From the NCBI GenBank assembly GCA_003991915.1, contig RQTK01000787.1:49295-113294 (forward strand): a stretch of 64,000 nt of DNA, written 5' to 3'. Positions 1-16,339 of the stretch are shown here, in pieces. The notes under the pieces were generated by a model, which saw nothing but the letters and a program-made list of their open reading frames with translations, had not been told where the DNA came from and made no database searches. How positions within the stretch are numbered: the stretch's first letter is position 1; every line of letters begins with the position of its first letter. The DNA comes from Elysia chlorotica (lineage: Eukaryota > Mollusca > Gastropoda > Plakobranchidae). The translations under genes and the position numbers were made by a program.

Positions 1-40
<40 letters not shown>
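1..40. repeat. (AAT)n microsatellite at the window edge
   Basis: Perfect trinucleotide run that starts at the first base of the window, so its true length is not visible. Confidence 0.95.
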
Positions 41-199
41 GTTTAGAGGATAAAGTATGCATGTCCTTTTTCATCATGCAGTGGCGGAATTTATTTTTCT
101 TTGTTTTACTTAACAATAATTTGTACGTAGATTAAACTGTCCACCTGGGTGCCATTATTACTGATTTCACTCATTTTGCGCAGTGGGTGGTTTCCCCTT

Positions 200-470
200 T
201 TCTAACTCTCCGTTCAGCCACAAATGACAGGACGGGCGGTAATCCGACATAACCTCCGCCCTGTTGCTCCGGAACAAGATTGCTTCCCGACTAAATGACT
301 GCCGCGCATTAGCGTCAGTGTTGGGCTACACTTCCGGGTCAACTCTGGGAAGACCTGTCCGTTCGTCGCTGAGTTGGAAGGAATCTTACTCTATAGACCT
401 ACACAAAAAGAGACAAAATAATAAGATTGTTCGAGGCCAGTTTAGCCAATTATTGTGACTACCATTAAAG
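200..470. other. GC-richer block of unknown nature
   Basis: About 270 bases are clearly richer in G and C and in CpG than the flanks. A 64-codon frame without a stop lies on the plus strand at 264-458, but it has no ATG start, recognisable domain or clear splice signals. It could be a regulatory stretch, an exon fragment or an old repeat. The sequence on to about 850 shows no gene. Confidence 0.25.
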
Positions 471-857
471 CTGCTGGATTTACAAGGCCGTGTTTGAAGG
501 ATAGGAAGCAAAAATAAAAGAATGAAAAGTGAAACAAAGGGAATACCACACGTTTTTTCTTTACATTACTACGTTATTATACATTTTCAAAGGCTATAAT
601 GTTTTTAAATACCTGTTGTTTTTTTCCATAATCAAATTTTCCTGAACAATCGAGGATGACATGTTAATTCCCTTAATGACTCAAGGATTTTAAATTACAC
701 ACCTCCTAAAATGTTCTTAATGCCCGTTTTATTCTCTTTCAGTCCATTATATTAAATAAAATACCCTTTTTGTCAGCATAAAGTCTTTCTGTCCATATTT
801 TTACTTGTACACTATTTTTCAAGGTTCCTTTAAGTAGTGGTACAGGATAGACAGATA

Positions 858-943
858 GAGAGAGCGTGGGCGGAGGCAATAGAGACAGAGGCAAAAAAGG
901 GAGGGAGAGAGAGTGAGAGAGAGACAGAGAGAGACAGAGACAG

Positions 944-980
<37 letters not shown>

Positions 981-1013
981 AACAGAAAGAGACAAAGAAA
1001 TAAAGGTTGAGAG

Positions 1014-1057
<44 letters not shown>

Positions 1058-1190
1058 TCAGAGAGAGAGCGGCAGAGACAGACACACAGACATAGACACA
1101 TAGAGTGACAGAAAGGTACACAGATAGACAGACATACAGAGATAAGGGAGAGAGATATCAAGAAAGAGAGAGTGAGACAGAGAGAGACCA
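858..1190. repeat. Compound (AG)n / (ACAG)n simple repeat
   Basis: Purine-rich compound microsatellite with an ACAG/ACAA block near 943-990 and an uninterrupted AG run near 1019-1055. Both strands give long low-complexity frames here (Arg/Glu or Ser/Leu runs) that are not genes. Confidence 0.9.
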
Positions 1191-1889
1191 TAAGCAACAG
1201 AACAGACTAAAGGGTGACGGAGTGAGAAAGTGAGAACAAAAACAAATGGCTTGATATTTGAAAAAAAAATGGTAAAGGTTCAGGTAAACTTACGAGTGTT
1301 GACATAGAGAAAACTAATTACAATAGTAACTTCAACATACCTTTCATATATTGCTTCGAGTAATCATTTGTGTTTTGTTTTCTGTTCATTTTATTGGTGA
1401 AGCCCCAGATTTTGAAAATACATTGTTAAAGAATACACGGACTTCAAAATTATGTATTCAAAGAAAACAAACACAAATAAACAAATCTATCGGGAGTGAC
1501 AAGGAATAATTAACACTGCTTGTTTTTAATTGTTCAATAATTTTTTTTCAGAAAACGGTTCAAGGTTAAAGAAAAAAGAGGATTTCAATGACAAAAAGAT
1601 GATATGAATCCACCATATAGGTTTGAGTTGTCTGCCTACGTTGTTGATGCTTGCCTGAAAATCAAAACATGGGTAAAAATACATAATATTAAGGAAAATC
1701 ATTTAAAGATTAATAAAAAATGAAAAGTAAGTAAATAATATGGAATTCACTGTCTTACAAAAATCAGTTTGTATTAAAAAAGAAAAAAGGAATTGTTGTA
1801 TTTATAGTAATTAGTTCAATAATGTACGTTAACTTCTAAAGGTATTTACTTTCAACCAATAGCAAATTTAAAGATAAAAATTTTATCTT

Positions 1890-2075
1890 CTAACGCCTGG
1901 CTAGCTCAGTATGGGATGGGGATTATTTTCACCGAACAGGGCGGGGATACTATGACTCCTGTCTCAGACGATCACATTATACTGACACCGACTCAACCAG
2001 CGGGATGGGAACCGCGGACCTTCCTATCTGGAAACTAAAGCTCTACCACTTGAGCTCCTTCGGCCCCACCCACCT
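1890..2075 (-). mobile_element. tRNA-derived SINE copy, 3' end missing
   Basis: On the minus strand this reads as a degenerate tRNA-like head, then the body shared with the copies at 14.35, 29.72 and 37.43 kb. Shared body words include the complements of ACAGGGCGGGGATACTATGA and ACTGACACCGAC. The 3' tail (GACGTTGGACGTTAAAC) is missing. Confidence 0.75.
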
Positions 2076-4329
2076 ACACCCCACCGTCCCGCTTGCAGTC
2101 GGTACAGTTGGTGGAGCTATTTATCGTGGCCAAGAGTCAGAGAGAGAGAGATAGATAGATAGAGAAAACCCCAACTTAATGGATTACCTAGCTGTGTGAT
2201 TTTTGTCAATGAGTGGCTTCTTTAAGAGATCTTAGAAGACAGTAAACCACATAGAGTTTAATATACGCATTTCCACGCCGTATAAGACGCTTAAACAAAA
2301 GAGACTTATGGAGACGCAAAACCCTAATACGTAGTGAGACACATTCATTCAATGGGTCACAATGGTGCCTATACCATTTAAATCTGCATCATATTTATAT
2401 GCACTTATTTCTTTTGAAAGCATAAAATGCGCAACTTCAATAAAACTTTCCGGGAATTCTCTCTCAGTTAATTGCTCTAAGTTTAAGCGTCAATGAAAAG
2501 GGTCTGTCATATGACGACCGTGAATGTACTTCGTTCCGCTTGACGGAATCGGTGTGGGTCTGAGAGACTCGCGTCATGGACTCGTAATTTTTTGTTACTA
2601 AAAATAGAACACCTCGCCTACCTATGCATTTTGCATAGGTAGGCGAGTTTGCGAACCTAAACGCTTCCAATATATAAATACCTGTAGTATCAGTATTTAA
2701 AACTTACTGTTCAAAGCGTCCAGTTATAGAATCTATTTGTTGACTCCTTGAGCGGTACTAAATTCAGGAATATTAATTTTATTACTGCTCACTGCTAGCA
2801 TTGCACCGCTTTTGATGCGAACGGCGTATGTATTATTATTATTACTAGGATTTAACATGGCTCAGCTACTGTGCAGCTATTGCTGAGCTCAACTGCTCTT
2901 GGTGTGTACGATCACTAAGGATTATATTATTCTGAATAAGATTGCTGCAATAAGATTGAAAATATCTTCTTGTACAGGAATACTCAAATTCCTGCTATGA
3001 CCTAATGTATAACCAATGCATACATCGTTTAATTTGTTTCAGTGCCACAGTATGTAAATAGACATATCTTTAAAATTCTCGATCTGCTGTCTGTATTATC
3101 AAAATGTACTACCAAATACATAAAATGTACACTTTTCTTTCTTTTTTTTTCAGGCAATCATCTTGAGTTATCTTATTATAAAGTCAGAGACGGAGGGATT
3201 CTCTTGAACGCATTGTGTGCATGTCGATTTGATAGAGTTGAACTCTAAATCTGTCACGAGGACACACAAGACGAATCAGCACTCGGCAACCATTGTTTTA
3301 TAACTAGCAATCAGATACTGAAGTTGTGTTGATACACTGTTGTCTAAGCTATGATGAAAGTGTCTTAATTTTATTATGTATTTATATTTTCGTAATACAT
3401 GTATTACATGTAAAATAAATAAAAATGTGTTGAGGATGGTTTTATAACGTAGGGTACTCTTATTTTAAGTTGTTTTCTTTTGGAGTTTTCTGTTTGTTTG
3501 TTTTTGTTTTTAAGGTTGCTTTTGCTTTTTTTTGTTTTCTGTACATTTGTACTATGTTTGAATTATTACTATTTTGAATTGGGCACTTTTAATTTTTGCT
3601 GTCAAAATTATTTTAGAACGACCAATACCCTCAAAACATTTAATATGTACAATCAACAATGATACTATTTTTATATATGTACAAATTAAAAAATTCTGAC
3701 GATAGTGCTAACTAGAAACAACTGTCTCCTATTTCTGTTGCTAGATTTCCATGACAACGCAAGAAATGGAATGAGTTTGATTTTTCAAATATTGCTCATA
3801 TATATTGTAAAGGTCTGAGGGAAAAAGCTGATAGAAAAATGAAGATTCCTTTAGAGGTATGTTTGTCCATCATTATAAACTATTATTCTCGCATTTATTG
3901 TGTCTGTCATCTATATTGATATTGAACATAGCACAAGGGTATCCTTTGTAACCACCAAGTCAGTAGTCTGTCCACTGTATCTGTTTTAAGAAGGTCTTTG
4001 CTAGAACCAGATCGTGCCGGAATCGTTTTAACTTGAGCCTCCTAGACATAACATGAGTGAAAGGTGCCACCTTGATCAAGGCTGATAGAAAATATGTTTG
4101 CAGATATTGCTGCTGGTAAACTTCGCTCTGTTGAAAATAGTCAATTGGATTGTTGTTTTTTAGCGTCCATCGTGAGCAACTAGTTTTGTCGCGCGCGGGT
4201 CCCAGGACTAAAATCTGGTAGTTTTACCTGCCTTTTACTTCCCAAGTCTAACATCTGATAATTACACTTTTTTTGACACAGACAGAGAAGAGGTTTTGTA
4301 GACTTCTGTACCAGCCGGTTGAATTTGAA
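2076..4329. other. Stretch without a recognised gene
   Basis: AT-rich sequence holding a short GA/GATA run (2139-2164) and a perfect hairpin (2613-2647). The open frames at 3042-3248 and 3480-3662 are AT-driven and show no domain, and I saw no convincing splice sites around them. Confidence 0.4.
2613..2647. repeat. Perfect 16-bp inverted repeat with a 3-base loop
   Basis: Arms CTCGCCTACCTATGCA and TGCATAGGTAGGCGAG are perfect reverse complements separated by TTT. Pairing does not extend into the flanks, and the arms are GC-richer than their surroundings. No gene adjoins it, so it does not look like a histone-type 3' stem-loop. It is short for a microRNA precursor. Confidence 0.9.
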
Positions 4330-4625
4330 ATTGTTGCCCTGCGTCCAACGTCAGCACTATAATTATAGACTACATTGTAGACGCACCTCTTAGGCAAACA
4401 TCTCACAATATTGTGTGCTGCCACATCGCGCCAGTGCGGGGACACTGTGACTATTGTATTCTGTATTCTCTGATCACATCATAATGACACCAATCCAACC
4501 ATAAGGGAACGAAATTGGACGAATACCTAATGACAAGACTAGTATGGGAAAGTGCAGCCCTAACGGCAATCGAACCGGGTACTTCCCAATTAAAAGTACC
4601 ACGTCCTGCTGGTGGACCACCACAC
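4330..4625 (-). mobile_element. Diverged SINE copy
   Basis: Minus-strand copy of the window's SINE family. The 3' end (complement of GTCCAACGTCAGCACTATA) is near 4337, the middle TGTGCTGCCACA is near 4414, and a degenerate B-box region lies near 4570. It has many substitutions and small indels, so it is an old insertion. Confidence 0.6.
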
Positions 4626-5087
4626 ACCCCCTAGCGATTGAAGAATTCGCGGGACTTTGGATAATTAAGTACTTAAAAAAAAAGAAAAACGTTGTTTTTC
4701 GTCGTTAGGTCTAATAATAAAAAGGTTAAAACATTTCATGATTGACTGATTTGTCCATAGTTTTCATGTTTTAAAATATTATTAGCCGTACCATTTGATC
4801 TATTCTCCATCGTTTGAACACATACTAGGAATAGAAAATATCATTGACATAATTAAGGAGTTTATTTTTTAAATGAAGACTGAACTACGCCAGGACAGGT
4901 TACAATACAAATACGTTAATCAAACAGGCGATTTTATTGTTCGATTTGGTAGTCAGTATAATCAGAAGTATGGTGAGGGTAATTGGATGTAGAGGAATGA
5001 ATGATGATATGAGTATTTAGATTGATAAATCGATAACATAGAAGAGAATTAAATTGGATGATAAAACATGGAGGCGTGTACATGTAC

Positions 5088-5190
5088 ATTTTAATTCTGT
5101 ATCAATGTCAATTTAACACAGGCAAACACATACAATTTTAAGTCTGAATCAATGTCAATTTAATACAGACAAACACATACAGAGAAAATA
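5088..5190. repeat. Two-copy direct repeat, about 52 bp
   Basis: Two adjacent units share TCAATGTCAATTTAA followed by ACAGGCAAACACATACA or ACAGACAAACACATACA, with a few substitutions between them. Confidence 0.8.
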
Positions 5191-5644
5191 AAACAGACAA
5201 TTAAAACACTGAATACTCGTTTTAATGGCGCTTTTATTAGTAATACAAAGTTATGCGGGCAATATGATGAAATCATAATGAAAATGAGAGATTGTTTTGT
5301 TACAAAAACATGATGTAAATTTTTAAAAAATTTAAGGTTTCACCCTACGATTTCGACTGGTTTCTGTGGAAACAAAAATATGAGAAAAGTATCAATAAAG
5401 AACATTTTCAAAATGACAAAATGATGGAAGACATGTTAAGTAAACATTCTGAATTCGGTTAAATCAATATGATTAGAAAACGCATGCTTTTTTTATATGA
5501 AAGTAGCTGCAAATTGTAATTTTTTTTAACTTTGAGTTTGTAAAGTAGGCCTGTTTTCATTATCCTTAGAATCCAAAAAACGTTAATTAACTATGAAATT
5601 AATATTGATATGCTTTCTAGGTAGGTATAGTAGGTCTCTAGAAA

Positions 5645-5840
5645 GATCAATAGGGCCACGAAATCCCCGAGCGGAATACCTTCAACTTGGTCAGATTATA
5701 CTGACTTTACAAAACTAGTACATGTAGAGGCTTGTGGATCAAGTCGGATTTAAACACAGGGCTTGATGCATGTGAGGCCGACACATTAACTTCTGCGCCG
5801 CCACATTAACCTCAGTGCCACCACGCCCCCCCCCCCCCCC
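5645..5840 (-). mobile_element. Heavily decayed SINE-like fragment with a poly-C tract
   Basis: The order of words (complements of the TATACTGAC body, then a GATTTAAACACAGGGCTT-type head and a GCC-rich end) is weakly like the SINE family, reading on the minus strand. A C run of about 17 bases (5824-5840) follows. Assignment is tentative. Confidence 0.35.
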
Positions 5841-6309
5841 CTCTCTCCTTCCCGCTTTTATTCGGTTAATTAAGACCCCCTACTTTTATAGCCATGTCTC
5901 CAATTCCTGTTTTTAATGTACGTACTAAACTCTGTTTTTTCATCAAACTTATTTTACTCAAGACCTATACTAGACAAAGGTTCACCCGTTTTTTTATTGA
6001 CAGATCGTGAAAGTGTATTTTTTATGTAGATTATTATACGTGTGTTAGAAGTGAAGCGGAAAAATCCAATTGCTTTCTATTACCTCTTAGTTGGGGCAAT
6101 TGTGTGTGCACTGCTCTCGTCATTTCCCTATCTCCTCTGCTTAAAATTCTTGTATTCCTTCCTCAACCTGTTATGTTGGCCTCCCATCTCATTCTTTGCC
6201 TTCCTCTCTTTCTCTTTCTTTATACGGTTCCAAGTATGGTTCTCTTGGCAAGTCTTGTAAATCTTTAGATATGGCAATACCGTTTGAATTAACGTCATGC
6301 CTATACTAC

Positions 6310-6315
6310 TTTATT
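6310..6315 (-). terminator. Candidate poly(A) signal AATAAA
   Basis: AATAAA on the minus strand, about 186 bases beyond the stop codon of the ependymin-related gene. It is the first canonical hexamer I see downstream of that stop. Confidence 0.6.
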
Positions 6316-6500
6316 TAGCGTCTCTTTTCTGTGGTTAGGAGGTCTTCACGCTACCTTGCAACAACTTTAATTCTATTACGCTCTTCAGAATTTGAAATTC
6401 AGTTTTTTGTATGAAACGTCAAGGAGTATTTCCCATCCAAAAAACAGTTGGTTTTTTTTTCTCAACTCTATGTTCCTCACATTATAGAGAGTCTAATCCC

Positions 6501-9832
<3,332 letters not shown>

Positions 9833-9847
9833 GGTTTACGAAGCAAT

Positions 9848-10665
9848 CTGGAACAAAATTAAGTATCCATAACTTTAAAATTTAAAAGTGTCTAAAATAT
9901 AAAGAAAATAAAGAAAAAGATATGTTAGATTTGTTTTTAAAAGTCTTACACTGTCTGAAACATCTACTGCATTAATAATTTCACCTGATTTAGCTATTAC
10001 CAAATGAAATGAAATTTTCTTTTTAACTCAAAGATAGTAAAATAGATTGATCTTACACTGCGCATATAATTATGTAAAATAGAACGTTGACTTCTTCAAA
10101 CTTAATGGACAAAAAAAATTAGACAGCGTGTGACATCTGTGTTGATTTGTAAATGGGGAACTAACACTATAATTATTAATAAATTTAATGAGTGAAAAAT
10201 ATTAAACTTTCTCAGATGATATAATATGTCTTACATTCCTAATGACAATTATTTCTAAGATCAATACATATACACAATCGAGAGTGTTTGTTTTATTTTT
10301 TTTGGTCTTGTTTGTTCGTGTTGTTGTTGTTTTTTTTGTAGATATCGTTATCTATAAAACGTCATTTTTATGTTTGAAAGTTATACTTTAACGGAAGCAT
10401 AATTGCATGCTGCTAAAAGAAATTTTAAAAAATCTAAAATATTTTGATCAACTTTAGAATTTTATAGCATTGAAAATCGACGTATGCATTGACAAAAAAC
10501 GTAGTACTTCGACCAAATAAAGGTAAGAAAAATTGTAACTAATTAAGCCCGATATAATAGGCACCTTAAATGTGAAATGTGAGGTTAAAAATTAATAACT
10601 GTTTTCTCAATAGACCTCATCCTTACCTTTGAAGTTGTTCTTGCCCAAGATCAGTAGTGTAATTC
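9848..10665 (-). other. 5'UTR exon and first intron of the ependymin-related gene
   Basis: On the minus strand a canonical donor (AAAG|GTAAGG, intron from 10626) pairs with an acceptor (TTTTGTTCCAG, ending at 9848) 15 bases before the ATG at 9832. The implied noncoding exon runs from roughly 10665 to 10627. Its 5' end is only estimated from the TATA box. Confidence 0.6.
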
Positions 10666-10690
10666 AAGATTGAAAAAGTCACTCCGAACT

Positions 10691-10698
10691 TTATAAAG
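10691..10698 (-). promoter_or_regulatory. TATA box of the ependymin-related gene
   Basis: CTTTATAA on the minus strand, inside ACTTTATAAAGTT, lies about 65 bases upstream of the 5'UTR-exon donor. A start site 25-30 bases downstream would be near 10665. A clear TATA box suits an abundantly expressed secreted protein, but expression is not shown by the sequence. Confidence 0.6.
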
Positions 10699-10739
10699 TT
10701 TTGTGTCCACCAATACACGAGCAAGAGACATTATTAGTA

Positions 10740-12180
10740 ATTTTATTGAATAATGGTCCTGCCTTCTGCCCTTTAACTTCAGTGCAGGAATCGCAAGTAC
10801 AACATCGCGGTAGCTCACAATACTTCGTAAACAAACTTATTCATATAATTATTTCATCTTAAGACAAGTCGTAAACTTACTAAACGTTGTACTTACGACC
10901 CAGTTATCTAGAGAAAGGACCCGAGTGTTCGAGAAAAGCCCAGGTGTCTGGAATTGTGGCGTAACTTGGCTACAACAGCTAACATTACCCTAGAATAACA
11001 ACAATCTACACAGACATTTGGTAAACAATCTCGTCTTGAAATTTAATTTCGTGGTGGATAACGCATGCTTTCCTTAATATTTCAAACATTAATATAAATA
11101 AAATTGCTCTTTTATTTTTTTAGTTGAAGATAAATCATAAATTGTATATTTTAATACAATATATTACAGTTCAACATGATTTTTTAAAGAAAACATAGAA
11201 GGTTATTAGACTTTTTTAGTAATTGCAAAATTGCAATTCCTTGTTTTTCTAGGATTGTTTGTGTGAAAAGGCAATAAAACTCATTACTGCGTAACCATGT
11301 GTGTAGAGACCTAGCTTTACAAACAAAAAACTAAGTTTGAATGTGCAGACTTAATTGGATCGCTATGTACGTCCATTATGTAAAGATATATGATTGACGT
11401 TTTAAAGTTATGTGTATGTGCGTGTGTTATTAGTCGGTTAATATAATTTTGGTTTATACGCTGCTAAACTAAATAAAAAGCCGACGGTGATCCCAAAAAT
11501 TTATGCAGAAACTAAAATCTCCAAAACAAAATTTAATTATTATTCATGATAGGTTCCCAGAGCAAAATAGTAAAAAATTTGCTTCAATTAAGTGTTGCAG
11601 TTGTGAATATAAAAGTGTCATGGTGTCTTGTGCGACATGATCTTCTTGTAACTAGCATTATTAAATGTACAGCAAAAGAATACCTCTTGCGCTAAATAGT
11701 GGCGAGTGATAAAAACTGAAAAAGCTTTGAACATTAAAAACATTAATGTTTTCCCTTTTCCATTCTAATTAAATACCAGAAATGAAAAAATGAGTCTTCT
11801 TTTTTCTCTGACATCTCAGTTCTTTGTAAAAATCAAGTATCCATAAAAACTACTTCTTTTCTAGTATTTTGTGTCTTGCTCTACCGCGTTTGTTTTTTAA
11901 ACAGGTTCCATTGCGATCGTCTATTATTTAGGAGACGTCTGACCCCAACCATAATCACAGTAATAATTATTATAGGCTTTGAGATCCATATGCTAATAAC
12001 AGATGCCATAATTGCGCCTCTGAGTTTCATCGGCTCTACAATCCTATGGTGTCTATATGGTTGAATATTGATGCATGTTCCCTTACGTATCGTCTTTGTT
12101 TTAGATGTGGGCTCTGTTAACGCAAGGTATCTAGTACGTGTGTTGTGGCGAGTCTAGCAGTGTACCAGGTTTAACATGAA
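10740..12180. other. AT-rich stretch, nothing recognised
   Basis: Upstream flank of the ependymin-related gene. I see no domain-bearing frame, repeat family or RNA gene in it. Confidence 0.4.
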
Positions 12181-12252
12181 TCTTGCATCTCCTTGACCTA
12201 GACCTCCGAGACCTGACAAGCGAGAGAACATCGTCCATGATCAAAGGCTATG

Positions 12253-12306
<54 letters not shown>

Positions 12307-12390
12307 CTCTTCTACTCTTTTCTCTTGCATCGCCTTGACCTCTCCGAGACCTGACAAGCGAGAGAACATCGTTCATCATCAAAGGCTATG

Positions 12391-12469
<79 letters not shown>

Positions 12470-12480
12470 CTCTCTCTTTC
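12181..12480. repeat. 142-bp tandem duplication ending in (TC)n
   Basis: The segment TCTTGCATCTCCTTGACC...AAAGGCTATGCTCTC occurs at 12181 and again at 12323 with a few differences. Each copy runs directly into a TC tract (about 12257-12302 and 12390-12468). Confidence 0.9.
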
Positions 12481-13948
12481 TCTCAGCAGTTAATGACTTT
12501 CCGACTTGCTGAGGAGATCGAAGTTAATCTGTTTCACCTAGATGATAATCGTAGACATTTGGTGTGAGTAGTAAAAGAGGGCATTATGAAACACCGGTAG
12601 GTCTTCAGTATTTGTCTGTTTAAAGTGTGTGTTAGAAAGTTAAATATGCTTTACTTTATCCTTATCAAAACCTGATTCTTAGAAAGGAAAATATGTTATT
12701 CAAGTAGCAACTTGTATTTGAACTTTTACTATTAGGAGAAATGTACGTTTAAAATCATACTTAAATATACGATTTGCAATAATACAAGGTATATTCTTGC
12801 TTAAATTTGAAATGGGTGTTGGTTCTTGGTTCATGTTATAATTGACTTAAGCTTATTTTACACAGGGAAAAAACGACATTCATGGGCAAAAGGGCGAGAT
12901 CCACGAGCGGGGAGAGGTTTAACCATGATTTTTAATAGACAGTGTGACCTTTTAACCCTGGCCTGTCCCAGGGTGAGCTATCACGCTGTCAAGAACAATG
13001 GTTGGAATTCCAGGAGTTATCTCCCTCCGTGTCTGGACAGAAAACTAGTCATGTAAAAAGTATTAACGTCCGGTCCGTACCAAAGCAAAGTTATATATTT
13101 CGAATAGCATATTCACATGACTTGTACAAGTATTGATTTACAATCATTATGTCTCTTTCTTTGCGTTTCAATTTCCATTTGAATTCGCCCTGTGTCTGCC
13201 TGTCCCTTTCTCTTTCTTCTTGTGGGTCTTGTGATAACGAGTTTATTTCCTGTATATTTCTTGTGATCGTTTTTTTTTTCCTTTTTGAAGCACTCTAAAA
13301 CAAACTTCAAAGTCCAGCAATCTGCGAGAACACAAATTGCCTCACACCCAAACCCTAAAAGTAGCTTCAAGTCTCGCTGTGCTTCTGTGATTTTATAAAA
13401 ATAAAAAAAAAAAAAGGTCTGGTATAACTAGACCTATGACGTTTCACTTTCTTCTTAGATCTCCAAGTCCAAGACATGAGTTCTCCTGAGATTTATGATG
13501 CAGGCAAGACAAGTCTAGATCCTAATCGTGTTTGGAAAGAGCTTTAGTGGCGACAAGGGGTACTCGTACGTATTTGTTTATGCCTAGGGCGATGCAGCTA
13601 TACCTAGTTAGGATAGAGTTTAAGAGGCGTGAGTACTAGCCTAGACCTCAATAAACCGAGGGTGAGTGCAGGGCCAGCTGACTGTCTAGGGAGGATGATG
13701 ATGGAAGTGATACGGTGTACGTTGGCAAGGCAACTTGTTATCTGCATGATGAATTATGTTTGTTCAGCATAAGTACCTATAAACGGATGGTGAAATTGGC
13801 CTGGTATTGGGGTAGGACTAGACATGGTCGGTTGTGGGAGGATGGAAGATACATTGTGGAAACTGAATTACAGGGAAAAATATGGGAGGGAGACAATTTA
13901 GAAACAGTAGACAACAGGGGGAAACTAACATTGTATAGATATACGGAC

Positions 13949-13950
<2 letters not shown>
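12481..13950. other. Stretch without a recognised gene
   Basis: A GC-richer patch at 12865-13060 contains a weak donor-like CCCAGG|GTGAGC. Open frames at 13113-13370 (minus) and 13715-14035 (plus) are basic or low in complexity and have no domain I recognise. Confidence 0.35.
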
Positions 13951-13991
<41 letters not shown>

Positions 13992-14004
13992 TAGAGAGAG
14001 GAAG
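13951..14004. repeat. (GA)n tract
   Basis: Imperfect dinucleotide run with a few AAAGA and GATA interruptions. Confidence 0.9.
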
Positions 14005-14344
14005 AATAAAAATAGGGGAGGAGGGACAAAAATGATATTATTACATACTATAGTATTTAGTACAAAAAAAGAAAAGTGCTCAAATAATTTAAAATTAAGT
14101 GCTAGATAATACAAAAATTCGAACTGTACTTATATGAACGTTGTTATACAAGTGTTTCAAAGGGCTCCTCTATTTAGAAAACTGTAGAGGGTTGTATTGC
14201 GTTTCGTTCTTTTCTTCTTATGTTGTTCAAAATAATTATGCTTTCTTCTGTGCATGCACGTTGTTAGTATTTCTTTTCTTTTATTCAGGCTTGTTGTTTG
14301 TTTGTTTTTTCGTTAGAATTACAAATGTTTCGATAAAAAAAAAA

Positions 14345-14590
14345 TAGTGGAGGCGCAGGATAAAGCATCGACTTTCGACGCAAAAGGTCCGTGGTTCGAG
14401 CCCTGACCATTTTGCTCCCTACTGGTTGGGACGGTGTCAGTTCCATATGACCAGCTGAAACAGGAGTCAAGGTATTCACGCCCTGTATCATGTGTGGCAG
14501 CACATAAAATTGTCAGATGTCAGTCTTGTAGCCCTTCCACAATATAGCCTATAAAGAAATGATGTCGGACGTTAGCCTAAAATGACTGCA
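14345..14590 (+). mobile_element. Near full-length SINE
   Basis: One of the best-preserved copies. The head has GGTTCGAGCCC (B box) at about 14393. The body reads TACTGGTTGGGACGGTGTCAG, CAGCTGAAACAGGAGTCA, TGTGGCAGCACATAAAATTG and CACAATATAGCCTATA. The 3' end reads GATGTCGGACGTTAGCC. Confidence 0.85.
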
Positions 14591-14813
14591 ACTACTGCGC
14601 CAAAACAAATTGCGTATCTTTTAGATGATGGTGAATATGGTCTTTGCTTTTTAAGAATATGCCAAGAGATTATTGTAATTTATATTGTTGTCACCGAGGG
14701 TCGTCTCCAATCTATTCTGTTCTGATCTAAAACTACTATATATGTAGTTTTTACATACATATAATCAACTAACTCATATAAATCGTTAACCTACATAATA
14801 TATGTACCTTATG

Positions 14814-14874
14814 AGAGAGATAGCGAGCGAGCGACAGAGAGAGTGTGAGAGAGAGAGAGAGAGAGAGAGAGTGC

Positions 14875-14938
<64 letters not shown>

Positions 14939-14965
14939 GAGAGAGAGAGAGTGCGAAAGAAAGAG
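14814..14965. repeat. (GA)n tract
   Basis: Long, mostly AG dinucleotide run interrupted by GTGAGA and GTGCGAAA. The longest pure run is near 14879-14934. Confidence 0.95.
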
Positions 14966-15489
14966 AGATTGATAGGGAAAGAAGAAAGAGATAATTATAA
15001 AGAGAAAGAATCGTTATAGCAATATCGGGAGAAACACATACCATCGCTACGTCCATTTAATTTCCAGATTGACAGATAAGCAGAAAAAATATAATATCTT
15101 AGTCACAAAGCAACATAATTATGAGATTCATGAAACTCGTTGAAAGTTTTAGTTAAATAAAAAATATGGCCTTTATGGACATATAGGAACAGACAAGTGT
15201 AAAAGTAACAACGAGAAAGATGTAAGTTTTTAAACTAAATTATAGCATAACAAACCTAAAATTTTCAAGGGCATTATAATTTTACAAGACAGAACACGTC
15301 AATCTTATCTAAAGACACACGGACGTTCTACATATCTTAATCGACATACGTTGTGATCAAGTTTGCTCTTGGCGCAGATAGTGGTATAAGAATTTAAAAT
15401 ACTGATATCTTTGCTTCTTTCCCTACATTTTGATGGTGCAAATGTAATTTTAAAATTATGTCCATTTCATAAGACCCCTTTTATCTATT

Positions 15490-16330
15490 CTATATCTTTA
15501 TGACTGCAATGAAAATATAGAGCCTGGAAAAACAGCTGTCAGAGCATGCCTTATCACTGGTTATGAATTTAGTAGGCTTAAGTGTTTGCCTATGTCATTA
15601 GTTGTTGGCACTTGTGTTTTTAATGTTCAATTCACTCCCTTTTATCCATAACTATCATTTCTTAATCTTTATGACTGCCACAAAAATATATAGCCTATGC
15701 TGTTAAATCGTTTTTGTTTTGTTTTTTTGCTGTATTATAAGTTTCCAGAAGAGAAAAAAAAAAACTCCCGTGTACTGGAACCCGTGAAGCGATAAAACGA
15801 TTGCATGCGCTATACACATAATGTATTTTCTTCAAAAGATGGGTAAATAGCATGAGGCAACTCAAGCATTAACCTCAGCATTGTGTTGTTGACTGTTCTC
15901 AGGCTTTCAAGACTAGATTAGTTCTTAATGTACTTACATTCCCTGTTTTGCTGTTCTTATTTAATTAAATTTTACAGTTTTGCTGTTAAAGGTTGTTTTG
16001 TTTTTTTTTTATTCTACTCTCTCGCTTTTCTACTATGATCATTTATTTATTATAATGGCTGCAATGAAATTGTATAGCTTGGATATATTTTTGCTCTTAA
16101 GTAATTCATTTTTATGCGTTATCTTAACTTCCCAGTAAATTTCTCACCGAATGCGTACTCCTGAAACGATAAAACGGATGCATGCGCTGTACATAATCAT
16201 GTGCCTATCTTCTATAAGAGATGGCCAATTTGCATGCGCTAGCTCAAGCGTTAACATCAGCAGTGTTATGATAAATGTTCTCACCCTCTCAAGACTAGAT
16301 TAGTTCTCATGGTGCTCTCCCTCATCATCT
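15490..16330. repeat. Degenerate tandem repeat, about three units
   Basis: Three units open with TTTATGACTGCAATGAAAATATA-like sequence (near 15500, 15668 and 16046). The last two also share GAAGCGATAAAACGATTGCATGCGCT, a GATGG...ATAGCATG segment and CTCAAGACTAGATTAGTTCT. Unit lengths differ (about 165, 370 and 290 bp) and divergence is high, so this is an old duplication. Confidence 0.7.
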
Positions 16331-16339
16331 TGCTCAGTC

